Of a stretch of 64,000 nucleotides of DNA, positions 47,272 to 55,273 are shown in pieces. Positions within the stretch are counted from its first letter, which is position 1, and every line of letters begins with the position of its first letter. The stretch covers positions 1 to 64,000 of the forward strand of contig CAJFNV010000011.1 of NCBI GenBank assembly GCA_904395805.1, written 5' to 3'. This stretch comes from Candidatus Gallispira edinburgensis (lineage in GTDB: Bacteria; Bacillota; Clostridia; Lachnospirales; CAG-274). A program made the translations under genes and the position numbers. Under the pieces are notes generated by a model. That model worked only from the letters and a program-made list of their open reading frames with translations, had not been told where the DNA came from and did not search any database.

Positions 47272-47496
47272 CTAATTGCTTATAATATCTTCGATAACAT
47301 AGTCTATATGTACGGGCGATAAATTTTCATCATTAAATAATTTAACATACCGTACAGCTTCGTTTTTATTTAAAAATACATCTGAAATGTGTCGGATAAC
47401 TTTCGTTCCTTCATATATAATTATACCATATGAAGTATAATTTAATCCCTCTGTTTTTAAATTTTCTTCTACAACTTCATATTTCACATCAGACAT
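47272..47496 (-). CDS. Small DUF6514-like protein
   Basis: A 74-residue protein with YGIIIYEGTKVIRHISDVFLNKNEAVRYVKLFNDENLSPVHIDYVIEDII. This resembles DUF6514, a family of small clostridial proteins of unknown function (match from memory). The ATG at 47496 has only a weak GGTG upstream. It lies inside the last codons of a 29-codon ORF with a strong Shine-Dalgarno, so translational coupling is likely. Confidence 0.68.
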   Translation of the reverse strand: MSDVKYEVVEENLKTEGLNYTSYGIIIYEGTKVIRHISDVFLNKNEAVRYVKLFNDENLSPVHIDYVIEDIISN

Positions 47497-47578
47497 TTTT
47501 AACACCGCTTTTATTTAAACTTTTATAAATTTCTGTAAATGTAAATTTGTCTGCAACCATATTAAATAAATAATACAT
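47489..47578 (-). CDS. Small ORF (29 codons) coupled to the DUF6514-like gene
   Basis: Too short for the ORF track. It reads MYYLFNMVADKFTFTEIYK...KNV and stops at a TGA that overlaps the ATG region of the next gene by 8 bases. AAAGGAG (47586-47592) lies 7 nt upstream of its ATG, a much better ribosome site than that of the downstream gene. I cannot say whether it is a functional peptide or a leader that controls translation of its neighbour. Confidence 0.5.
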   Translation of the reverse strand: MYYLFNMVADKFTFTEIYKSLNKSGVKNV

Positions 47579-47596
47579 ACCTTTTCTCCTTTAATC

Positions 47597-47622
47597 TGAT
47601 AAAATCTACAAATATTTTATCA
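47597..47622. promoter_or_regulatory. Inverted repeat upstream of the small ORF
   Basis: TGATAAAAT (47597-47605) and ATTTTATCA (47614-47622) form a perfect 9-bp inverted repeat with an 8-nt spacer, just upstream of AAAGGAG on the minus strand. It could be an operator or a 5' mRNA hairpin; it lacks a T run. Confidence 0.45.
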
Positions 47623-47783
47623 AATTATTGTACAATTTGCTATGAAATCTATTTCATATTATGCATTTTATTATAACACAAAAATATTTGTTACTGTTTT
47701 TATTATATTCAAAATAAATTTATTGCAATATTCTAAATTTCTGCAATATATTAATAATAACTATAAAATTGAGAGGTTACATA

Positions 47784-48605
47784 ATGAAACTTTTAAGCAA
47801 AAAGAAACCGATTATTATTACTATTTTAATTGTAATGACTGCAGGTGCAATATTTTCATTTGCTCCGATTTTACAGGAAACCCTTTATCCTGAAGTAATT
47901 GCAACATCAGCAGCAAAAAGGAAACTGCCTATATATTGCGTTGATACTCAGGGCAAGCCGCAAATTTCAATAAGCTTTGACGCTGCATGGGGAGCAGAAG
48001 ATACAGATACACTTCTTGAAATACTTAAAAATAATGATGTTAAAGCTACATTTTTCCTGTGCGGATACTGGGTAGATAAATATCCCGAAGAAGTAAAAAA
48101 AATATATGAAGCCGGTAATGACATTGGAAATCATAGTAATACACATCCTCACAGTTCTCAGTTAAGCCTAGAGGAAAACAAGAAAAACATTATGGATTGT
48201 CACAACAAAATCAAGGAACTTTTAAACATTGATCCTATATTATACAGACCGCCTTTCGGAGAATATAATGATACTGTTATTACAGCAGCAGAAGAATGCG
48301 GTTATTATCCGGTGCAGTGGGACGTAGACAGTTTAGACTGGAAGGAACTTGGCACTGATCACGAAATAAATCAAGTGCTTAATCATAAGCATTTAGGCAA
48401 CGGCTCAATACTTTTGTTCCATAACGATGCCAAATATACGCCGGAAGTTTTGGATACAATAATAAAAAAGCTCAAAGAAAAAGGATTCGAAATCGTTCCC
48501 ATAAGCCGGCTAATACATAAAGAAAATTATACTATTAACAGTGAAGGCAGACAGCTTCCGAATACATCAGCGTCTGCAGAAACAACAACTATTACTGAGG
48601 ATTAA
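47784..48605 (+). CDS. Polysaccharide deacetylase (NodB domain), membrane-anchored
   Basis: A 273-residue exported enzyme. One N-terminal membrane segment (about 9-32) precedes the NodB domain: ISFDAAWG (metal Asp), GNHSNTHPH (metal His pair), RPPFGEYND and the C-terminal ILLFHND. The SFDAAWG form is typical of the sporulation-associated PdaB/YbaN-like group that acts on peptidoglycan or related glycans. GAGAGG supports the ATG at 47784 over the TTG used by the track. Short C-terminal Ser/Thr tail. Confidence 0.88.
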   Translation: MKLLSKKKPIIITILIVMTAGAIFSFAPILQETLYPEVIATSAAKRKLPIYCVDTQGKPQISISFDAAWGAEDTDTLLEILKNNDVKATFFLCGYWVDKYPEEVKKIYEAGNDIGNHSNTHPHSSQLSLEENKKNIMDCHNKIKELLNIDPILYRPPFGEYNDTVITAAEECGYYPVQWDVDSLDWKELGTDHEINQVLNHKHLGNGSILLFHNDAKYTPEVLDTIIKKLKEKGFEIVPISRLIHKENYTINSEGRQLPNTSASAETTTITED

Positions 48606-48655
48606 TCAGGAAGATTTAATTTCGAACAAATAATAATTTAATTATCAGACAATTT

Positions 48656-48695
48656 TATGGTATTCAACAGCAAATGCTGAATACCATATTTTTTG
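48656..48695 (+). terminator. Terminator after the deacetylase gene
   Basis: TATGGTATTCA (48656-48666) pairs with TGAATACCATA (48678-48688), followed by seven T. Confidence 0.88.
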
Positions 48696-48726
48696 ACATA
48701 AACCTTATGAGTATGATATACTCATA
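48693..48726 (+). promoter_or_regulatory. Carbonic anhydrase promoter with overlapping palindrome
   Basis: TTGACA (48693-48698) and TATACT (48717-48722) with an 18-bp spacer form a probable promoter. A perfect palindrome TATGAGTAT-GAT-ATACTCATA (48706-48726) covers the spacer and the -10 box. That is where a repressor would block RNA polymerase. The -35 box overlaps the T run of the preceding terminator. Confidence 0.6.
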
Positions 48727-48796
48727 CTGTAAAGGCTGTATTTTTACTTTATAGCCTATTAACAAATTACAATTATAAAACAGAATGGAGATCATT

Positions 48797-49345
48797 ATGA
48801 TAGAAGAAATACTTGAATACAACAAAAAATTTGTTGAAGAAAAGAAATATGAACAATATAAGACAAGTAAATATCCAGACAAAAAGATTGCAATACTTTC
48901 ATGTATGGACACAAGGCTTACAGAACTTTTGCCTGCAGCATTAGGTATAAAGAACGGCGATGTAAAGATAATCAAAAATGCCGGCGGTGTTGTTACTCAC
49001 CCTTTCGGAAGTGTTGTCAGAAGTCTGCTTGTTGCAATATTTGAGCTTGGTGTCAATGAAATTATGGTTATAGGACATACTGACTGCGGTGTTCAGCATA
49101 TTAACAGTGATATGATGATTGAACATATGATAAAAAGAGGAGTTTCTCATAAAAGCATTGAAATAATGAAATACTGCGGTATTGACTTTGAAAACTGGCT
49201 TTCAGGCTTTGAAAATGTTGAAACATCTGTGTATGAAACTGTTAAATTTTTAAAAGAACATCCTCTCATGCCTAAAGATGTGGGCATTGCAGGATATGTT
49301 ATGGATTCTGTTACAGGTGAATTAAATGCAATTGAAAATTGCTAA
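48797..49345 (+). CDS. Beta-class carbonic anhydrase
   Basis: This enzyme interconverts CO2 and bicarbonate. The zinc site is complete: Cys36-x-Asp38-x-Arg40 in SCMDTRL, and His94-x2-Cys97 in GHTDCG. At 182 residues it is a normal small beta-CA. The ORF track begins at 48785, but the GGAG there is the ribosome site of the ATG at 48797. A DUF1810 gene follows after 20 bases and may share the transcript. Confidence 0.93.
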   Translation: MIEEILEYNKKFVEEKKYEQYKTSKYPDKKIAILSCMDTRLTELLPAALGIKNGDVKIIKNAGGVVTHPFGSVVRSLLVAIFELGVNEIMVIGHTDCGVQHINSDMMIEHMIKRGVSHKSIEIMKYCGIDFENWLSGFENVETSVYETVKFLKEHPLMPKDVGIAGYVMDSVTGELNAIENC

Positions 49346-49365
49346 TATAAATACGGAGTGATTTT

Positions 49366-49776
49366 ATGGAAGGTATTGATAGATTTATCAAGGCTCAGGA
49401 GAACAGTTATAATCAGGCATTGGAAGAGATAAAGAATGGCAGAAAGAGAAGTCACTGGATATGGTATATATTTCCTCAGCTTAAAGGGTTGGGATCGAGT
49501 GAAATTTCAAAATATTATGCAATCAGGAGCCGTAATGAGGCAAAGGAATATATTAAGCATCCTGTTCTTGGCAGCAGATTAATTGAAATTTCAAATGAGC
49601 TTCTTAAGCTTAATACAAATAATGCTGATGATGTAATGGGCTGGCCTGATAATATGAAACTGAAATCTTCTATGACATTATTTGCATTAGTCTGTGATAA
49701 TGATATATTCAGAAGAGTTCTTAATAAATTCTTTGATGGAGAAATGGATGAATTTACTGTACAAAATTTAAAATAA
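49366..49776 (+). CDS. DUF1810 family protein
   Basis: A 136-residue soluble protein with RFIKAQENSYNQALEEIKNGRKRSHWIWYIFPQLKGLGSSEISKYYAI and GWPDNMKLKSSMTLF. These are the conserved blocks of DUF1810, which occurs widely in bacteria and has no known function. It lies 20 bases after the carbonic anhydrase gene. No clear terminator follows. Confidence 0.9.
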   Translation: MEGIDRFIKAQENSYNQALEEIKNGRKRSHWIWYIFPQLKGLGSSEISKYYAIRSRNEAKEYIKHPVLGSRLIEISNELLKLNTNNADDVMGWPDNMKLKSSMTLFALVCDNDIFRRVLNKFFDGEMDEFTVQNLK

Positions 49777-49928
49777 TTTTACATAGATTTTTCTTTTTAC
49801 TTACATCAGGAGATAAACCAAACAAAAATTTTAAAAATATTTTAAATTTTTCTGATAGATGATTTTACCTCTGTTAATTATACTTATATGGAATAAATAA
49901 ACTAATGAAATCATTAACGGAGGTAACT

Positions 49929-51548
49929 ATGAAAAAGAAAGTATTTAGTTTAATTTGTGCATCTGTATTTACAGTTTCTGCATGCTGTGGTATTTTAGGC
50001 TACAATGCAGTAAAGCCGACTATGGTTGACGCAAGTGAAGGTGTCAATACAAGCAGTGTATCATATTCAGGAAAGGCACCAAAATACATATTTATGTTTA
50101 TAGGTGACGGCATGAGTTATCCTCAGATACAGCTTACAAATTACTTTTTAAGTGCAAATGATGCTGCTGAGAATGCTGAAAGTGTTACAGTAGACGGTGA
50201 GGAAAAAGAAATTCTTGAAAGCAAGAATAATCTTACAATGATGAATTTCCCTGTTACAGGTTCAGCACAGACCTATGACAGTACTTCATTTGCTCCTGAT
50301 TCTGCATCAACTGCAACTTCTATTGCAACAGGAAACAAGACTTGGAGCGGAAGTATTAATGTAAGTGAGGATTTCACACAGGAATATGAAACAATAGCTG
50401 AAAAGCTTAAGGCACAGAAAGATTACAAAATAGGTGTTATATCATCAGTTAATATTAATCATGCCACTCCCGCTGCATTCTATGCTCATCAGGAATCAAG
50501 AAGCAATTACTATGACATCGGTCTTGAAATGATCGAAAGCGGATTTGATTACTTTGCAGGCGGAGCCCTTCTCGACCCTACAGGCGAAAATGAAGATCAG
50601 GAAGATATTTACAGCCTTGCTGAAGATGCAGGCTATAAGGTTGTAAAGACACAGGCTGAAGCTGAGACACTTACAAACAATGACGGTAAGGTAATTGTAA
50701 TTGATGAACATCTTGCTGACAGCGATGCAATGTCTTATGATATGGACCTTAAAGAAGGCGAATGGGCATTAGCTGATTACGTTGACAAGGGTATTGAAAT
50801 GCTTGACAATGACAATGGCTTTTTCATGATGGTAGAAGGCGGAAAGATCGACTGGGCATGTCATGCAAATGATGCGGCATCTACTATTTCAGATACTATT
50901 GCTCTTGACGAAGCTGTTGATGAAGCCGTTGAGTTCTATAATGAGCATCCCGATGAAACCCTTATAATAGTAACAGGTGACCATGAAACAGGCGGACTTA
51001 CAATAGGTTATGCAGGTACTGATTACGATACATTCCTTACAAACTTTAATAATCAGAAGATCTCATATGCAAAGTTTGACAGTGACTATGTAGAAGGTTA
51101 TAAGGCAAATTCAACTGATTTTGACACAGTTATGAAGGATGTTACAGAGCTTTTCGGACTTACAGCTCCGGGAAGTGAAAATGCAGTTGACATGATGCAG
51201 AAAGACAGTGCTGACAGTCACCCCGTTTCAGATGATGACGGAAGTCTTGAAATGACTCAGTATGAATATGATCTTCTTAAAGAGGCTTATAATACTACTA
51301 TGACAAGAACAGGCGAAGAAGAAGAATTTGCACAGGATGAATATGTCAAGTACGGAAGCTATGAACCATTGACAGTAACAATTACTCATATCCTTAACAA
51401 CAAGAGCGGTGTAAACTTTGGTTCATATGCCCATACAGGTCTTCCTGTTGAAGTCCTTGTTCAGGGTGCGGGACAGGAAGTTTTTGAAGGTTACTACGAC
51501 AATACTGAAATATATAATAAGCTTGCATCATTAACAGGAGTTAAGTAA
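49929..51548 (+). CDS. Secreted alkaline phosphatase
   Basis: A PhoA-type metalloenzyme that frees phosphate from esters outside the cell. Signal peptide (MKKKVFSLICASVFTVSACCG), metal ligands in FIGDGMSY (Asp60 region), nucleophile Ser125 in PDSASTATSIATGNK, and further ligands in GGKIDWACHANDA and TGDHETGG. At 539 residues it is complete. CGGAGG supports the ATG at 49929 over the track's 49905. The stop lies 4 bases before the YibE/F gene, so the two are co-transcribed. Confidence 0.92.
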   Translation: MKKKVFSLICASVFTVSACCGILGYNAVKPTMVDASEGVNTSSVSYSGKAPKYIFMFIGDGMSYPQIQLTNYFLSANDAAENAESVTVDGEEKEILESKNNLTMMNFPVTGSAQTYDSTSFAPDSASTATSIATGNKTWSGSINVSEDFTQEYETIAEKLKAQKDYKIGVISSVNINHATPAAFYAHQESRSNYYDIGLEMIESGFDYFAGGALLDPTGENEDQEDIYSLAEDAGYKVVKTQAEAETLTNNDGKVIVIDEHLADSDAMSYDMDLKEGEWALADYVDKGIEMLDNDNGFFMMVEGGKIDWACHANDAASTISDTIALDEAVDEAVEFYNEHPDETLIIVTGDHETGGLTIGYAGTDYDTFLTNFNNQKISYAKFDSDYVEGYKANSTDFDTVMKDVTELFGLTAPGSENAVDMMQKDSADSHPVSDDDGSLEMTQYEYDLLKEAYNTTMTRTGEEEEFAQDEYVKYGSYEPLTVTITHILNNKSGVNFGSYAHTGLPVEVLVQGAGQEVFEGYYDNTEIYNKLASLTGVK

Positions 51549-51552
51549 TATT

Positions 51553-52707
51553 ATGAATAGTGTTTTTTTCTCAAAAAAGAAATCTACACTTCTGATAATT
51601 ATAATCGGCTTGATTTTAACAGGTATCCTCATAGCTATTCCTACAGGCTATGAGGATGCCTTAATTTATCAGGAGATGGAGAGAGCTACAGGTACTGTTC
51701 TTGAAACAGATAATTCATCAATAAAAAGTTCGGGACTTATACAGTCAGGCGAACAGACATGTGTTATACGTGTTGACGACGGCATTTTTAAAGACAGAGA
51801 AATAACAGGTGTGAACTTTTTAAGCGGTTCCCTTGAAAAGGATAAAATATATAAAGTTGGGGACAGAGCCCTGATTACTATAAGCTATGACGGGGATAAT
51901 ATAAAATCTGTTGTTATGTCGGATCATTACAGGCTGGATAAAGAGATAATTCTTCTTGCGATTTTTGCTCTGTTGCTTATAGCTGTTGCAGGCAAAAACG
52001 GTTTTCTTGCAATTTTTTCTTTTGCTATAACTGTACTTACTATATGGAAAATACTTGTGCCTGCATATCTTAACGGATATTCCCCTGTATGGACAGGAAT
52101 ACTTATTACTATTTTTATAACGGCTGTTATTATATTTTTTGTTTATGGATTTGACAAGAGAACACTTACTGCTTCCCTTGGTTCTCTTCTCGGTATTTTT
52201 ACAACATGTATACTGGGTATGATTTTTACGGATCTGTTCAAGATCAATGGTGCTGTTATGCCTGATTCCGAATCTTTGCTTTACAGCGGTTATCAGAATC
52301 TTGATCTGACATCTATATTCATGAGCAGCATATTTATTGGTGCATCGGGAGCAATGATAGATCTGGCTGTAGATATTACTTCGGCTATATATGAAGTAGT
52401 AGAAAAGAAGCCTGATATTTCATGGTCAGAGGCAGCAAAGTCTGGTATGAATGTGGGAAGAGCGGCAATGGGAACTATGACAACAACACTTCTTCTTGCT
52501 TATTCAGGAGGATATATAACTCTGCTTATGGTATTTATGGCACAGGGTACACCTATTGACCATATTTTGAATTATAAATATGTGGCAGCAGAAGTTCTTG
52601 ATACTGTAGTGGGAAGTTTCGGACTTGTAACTGTAGCACCTTTTACGGCACTCACTGCAGGAATCATGCTTACAAAGCACAGGAAAGTAAAACAGGAAAG
52701 TGTATAA
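51553..52707 (+). CDS. YibE/F-like membrane protein
   Basis: A 384-residue protein with one N-terminal membrane segment, an extracytoplasmic loop of about 110 residues, and seven or so membrane segments from residue 130 on. GASGAMIDLAVDITSAIYEV and the RAAMGTMTTTLLLAYSGGY region are typical of the YibE/F family, whose function is unknown. AGGAG lies within the 3' end of the alkaline phosphatase gene. The pairing suggests a link to phosphate supply, but that is inference. Confidence 0.88.
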   Translation: MNSVFFSKKKSTLLIIIIGLILTGILIAIPTGYEDALIYQEMERATGTVLETDNSSIKSSGLIQSGEQTCVIRVDDGIFKDREITGVNFLSGSLEKDKIYKVGDRALITISYDGDNIKSVVMSDHYRLDKEIILLAIFALLLIAVAGKNGFLAIFSFAITVLTIWKILVPAYLNGYSPVWTGILITIFITAVIIFFVYGFDKRTLTASLGSLLGIFTTCILGMIFTDLFKINGAVMPDSESLLYSGYQNLDLTSIFMSSIFIGASGAMIDLAVDITSAIYEVVEKKPDISWSEAAKSGMNVGRAAMGTMTTTLLLAYSGGYITLLMVFMAQGTPIDHILNYKYVAAEVLDTVVGSFGLVTVAPFTALTAGIMLTKHRKVKQESV

Positions 52708-52754
52708 AAATATTGATAAAATTTAACAGAAATCTGCATCTAAATAATAAAGGC

Positions 52755-52797
52755 AAAAATCCTATAGAGTAAAATTTAGCTCTATAGGATTTTTTTG
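52755..52797 (+). terminator. Terminator after the YibE/F gene
   Basis: AAAAATCCTATAGAG (52755-52769) pairs with CTCTATAGGATTTTT (52780-52794), inside a longer T run. Confidence 0.9.
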
Positions 52798-52878
52798 CTA
52801 TTAATATTCTGAAAGTTAATTAATCTGTACTATCCTTTTGTTTAAATAAAAACAGTTAGAGAAAACTTGTAAAATAAT

Positions 52879-52907
52879 TTGATATGTACTGCAAAAGATG
52901 GTATACT
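52879..52907 (+). promoter_or_regulatory. Promoter of the two-gene flavoprotein operon
   Basis: TTGATA (52879-52884), 17 bp, TATACT (52902-52907). It overlaps the ORF track's proposed start at 52884, which confirms that the real start is further downstream. Confidence 0.7.
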
Positions 52908-52952
52908 AAAAAAGTTAGGATTTTTTATTTATTTACAAAGAGGGGAAATAGA

Positions 52953-53462
52953 ATGAATGTAGTGATTCATGATTTACCAAAAGAACAAATTAATAATATA
53001 TTTGACAGCACAAAAAAAGATATACAAATCATTTCTGATAATGGTAATATTAAAAACTGTATAGGATGTTTTGGTTGTTGGGTCAAATCTCCGGGAGAAT
53101 GTATCATTCATGATAGTTACAATAATATGGGTGCAATTTTTTCAAAAGCAAAACATGTAATAATAATCAGCAAATGCTGTTACGGCGGATACAGCCCTTT
53201 TGTTAAAACAGTTTTAGACAGAAGTATATCCTATCTGTTACCGTTTTTCAAAACAATTGATAATGAAACTCACCATAAACAAAGGTATAAAAAATCTTTT
53301 TCGCTTTCAGTATATTTTTATGGCGAATATATTTCACCGCAAGAAATGGAAACAGCAAAAGAATTAGTAAAAGCTAATAGTTTGAATTTTTATATATCTG
53401 CATATAAAATATATTTTTTCAGACATCCTTTAGAATTAATAAACGAGGTAAAAATCCTATGA
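52953..53462 (+). CDS. NADPH-dependent FMN reductase-like flavoprotein
   Basis: A 169-residue flavodoxin-fold protein. The segment NCIGCFGCWVKSPGECIIHD is the Cys-rich motif of multimeric flavodoxin-like reductases and iron-sulfur flavoproteins; ISKCCYGGYSPFVKTVLDRSI follows. The usual N-terminal NGSP phosphate loop is missing, and the chain begins MNVVIHDLPKEQ. AGAGGGG precedes the ATG; the track's longer frame starts inside the promoter. Its stop overlaps the next gene by four bases (ATGA), so the two proteins may act as a pair. Confidence 0.75.
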   Translation: MNVVIHDLPKEQINNIFDSTKKDIQIISDNGNIKNCIGCFGCWVKSPGECIIHDSYNNMGAIFSKAKHVIIISKCCYGGYSPFVKTVLDRSISYLLPFFKTIDNETHHKQRYKKSFSLSVYFYGEYISPQEMETAKELVKANSLNFYISAYKIYFFRHPLELINEVKIL

Positions 53463-54100
53463 AAATTACTATTATTAACGGTAGTCCCAAGCACGGAGAA
53501 AGTACATCAGCACTTATGATCAAATATATTTCATCTCAAATCAGAGAAGGCGGGAATAATGAAATTAATATTTACAATGTAAATAAAGGATTTTTATCAA
53601 AAACCCAGCAGAAAGAAATTTCTGAAAGTGATGCTCTGGTTTTCGCTTATCCCTTGTATGTTGACAGCATTCCGGCTCATTTATTAAGTATTTTAATTGA
53701 TATTGATAATAAGAAATTATTGAAAAAGAATACAATGATATATTGCATCGTAAATAATGGATTTTTTGAGGGACAGCAAAGTCATATTGCTGTTCAACAA
53801 TTAAAAAATTGGTGCAATTCCTGCAGTGTAAAATGGGGACAGGCAATAGGAACAGGAGCTGGAGAAATGTTTCGGTTTACTTCCCATATCCCTTTAGGTC
53901 ATGGACCAAATAAAAATTTAGGTCACGCAATAAACTGTCTTGCCGAAAATATATTAAATCAAAAATCGGGAGATGACCTCTTAATATCTCCTAACTATTC
54001 ACGAACTGTATGGAAAATACAGGGAACATATTTCTTTTGGTATAAGCTTGCTATGAAAAACGGAGTTAAATGGAAAGATTTAAGAAAAAGACTTGACTAA
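53459..54100 (+). CDS. NAD(P)H-dependent FMN reductase-like flavoprotein
   Basis: A 213-residue flavodoxin-fold protein with the classical FMN phosphate loop INGSPKHGESTSALM. AYPLYVDSIPAHLLSIL and NNGFFEGQQS fill the positions of the other flavin loops. It lacks the Cys motif of its neighbour, so each protein of this coupled pair holds one half of what is often a single chain. Start and upstream stop share ATGA. The substrate is unknown. Confidence 0.78.
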   Translation: MKITIINGSPKHGESTSALMIKYISSQIREGGNNEINIYNVNKGFLSKTQQKEISESDALVFAYPLYVDSIPAHLLSILIDIDNKKLLKKNTMIYCIVNNGFFEGQQSHIAVQQLKNWCNSCSVKWGQAIGTGAGEMFRFTSHIPLGHGPNKNLGHAINCLAENILNQKSGDDLLISPNYSRTVWKIQGTYFFWYKLAMKNGVKWKDLRKRLD

Positions 54101-54404
54101 TATAATGTATATTATAAAAATGAACAGGTATTTTATAATGATATTAGACAGGAAATTAACATCTCATTTTCATTTGACATATTGCTGCGTTTATGGTAGT
54201 ATATATTATAATAATATGTATTTGATACATTAGTGATTTATTGTATAAAGGCGTACATTGTTTTATACGGGTGCGCCTTTTTGTATTGAGTATAAGCAAT
54301 AAATTTAAAACCAATACTTGTAATAGTTAAAGTAAATGGTTTATTTGATAAAAATATATTTAAATTTACAGTATCTGTTTTGTATTTAAAGGAGATAGCG
54401 TGTT
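54101..54404 (+). promoter_or_regulatory. Intergenic region with a strong promoter and an early terminator hairpin
   Basis: A near-consensus promoter TTGACA (54174-54179)-17-TAGTAT (54197-54202) is followed about 50 nt later by AAAGGCGTAC (54247-54256) pairing with GTGCGCCTTT (54271-54280) and then TT. An alternative pairing, GTATAAA with TTTATAC, would disrupt this stem. The transcript would be only about 75 nt unless the terminator is bypassed. This could be an attenuator for the downstream hydrolase or a small RNA. The remaining bases show no gene; AAAGGAG precedes the next ATG. Confidence 0.6.
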
Positions 54405-55112
54405 ATGAAAAAAGCAAAAATAGGTGTTATTCCTTTAGTGGATTTTGAAAAGAAAAGCTATTGGATGCTGCCGGGATATATGGATGCTATAGTTGAGCTT
54501 GGCGGCTTTCCTCTTATGCTGCCATTAACCGATGACAAAGAGATCATATCTCAGATAGCATATGAATTTGATGGTTTTCTTTTTACAGGGGGACATGATG
54601 TGTCTCCTGAAATGTATGGTGAACGTATATCTGATAAATGCGGCGAATGCTGTATAATGCGTGATACAATGGAAAAATTGCTCCTTAATGAGGTATTAAA
54701 AGCGAATAAACCTGTTTTGGGAATTTGCAGAGGAATACAGCTCATAAACACAGTATTAGGCGGTACATTGTATCAGGATCTGCCATCTCAAAAGCCATCT
54801 GAAATAAATCATCATCAGACACCGCCCTATGATATTCCGGTACATAATGTTAATATTATAGAAAACACACTGCTTTACAATATAATAAAAAAGGATGAAC
54901 TTTCTGTAAACAGCTATCATCATCAGGCTGTTAAAGAATTATCGCCAATACTTACAACAATGGCATATTCCCCTGATGGGTTGATTGAAGCGGTAGGTAT
55001 AAAGGATAAGAAATTCGTTCTTGCTGTACAGTGGCATCCTGAATTTTCATACAAAACAGATGAAAGCAGCAGAAAGATTTTTAAAGCATTTATAGATGCC
55101 GCAAATGAATAA
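54405..55112 (+). CDS. Class I glutamine amidotransferase-like hydrolase (peptidase C26, PuuD-like)
   Basis: A 235-residue enzyme of the gamma-glutamyl-gamma-aminobutyrate hydrolase type. GFLFTGGHDVSPEMYGE, the nucleophile elbow LGICRGIQLIN (Cys), NSYHHQAV and the catalytic His-x-Glu of VQWHPEFSY are all present. PuuD frees GABA in putrescine breakdown; other members act on related gamma-glutamyl amides, and no other puu gene is nearby. It lies next to an IS256-family insertion. Confidence 0.88.
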   Translation: MKKAKIGVIPLVDFEKKSYWMLPGYMDAIVELGGFPLMLPLTDDKEIISQIAYEFDGFLFTGGHDVSPEMYGERISDKCGECCIMRDTMEKLLLNEVLKANKPVLGICRGIQLINTVLGGTLYQDLPSQKPSEINHHQTPPYDIPVHNVNIIENTLLYNIIKKDELSVNSYHHQAVKELSPILTTMAYSPDGLIEAVGIKDKKFVLAVQWHPEFSYKTDESSRKIFKAFIDAANE

Positions 55113-55273
55113 TAATTCATTTCTAATTCACCATAAAGCTATTTATTAATCTTCACGTTGCCACGTGCATATAAAAAACGACGGCGCGGAAAAAGTTGTG
55201 TAAATAGTATAAAAACAAGCCTCCTTGGTGAAAATTATGGTAAAAATAATTTTTATCAAGGAGGTTTTTCAAT

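Noticed and set aside
52884-52952. Extended N-terminus MYCKRWYTKK of the flavoprotein
   Set aside because: The start lies inside the predicted promoter, and AGAGGGG supports the ATG at 52953.
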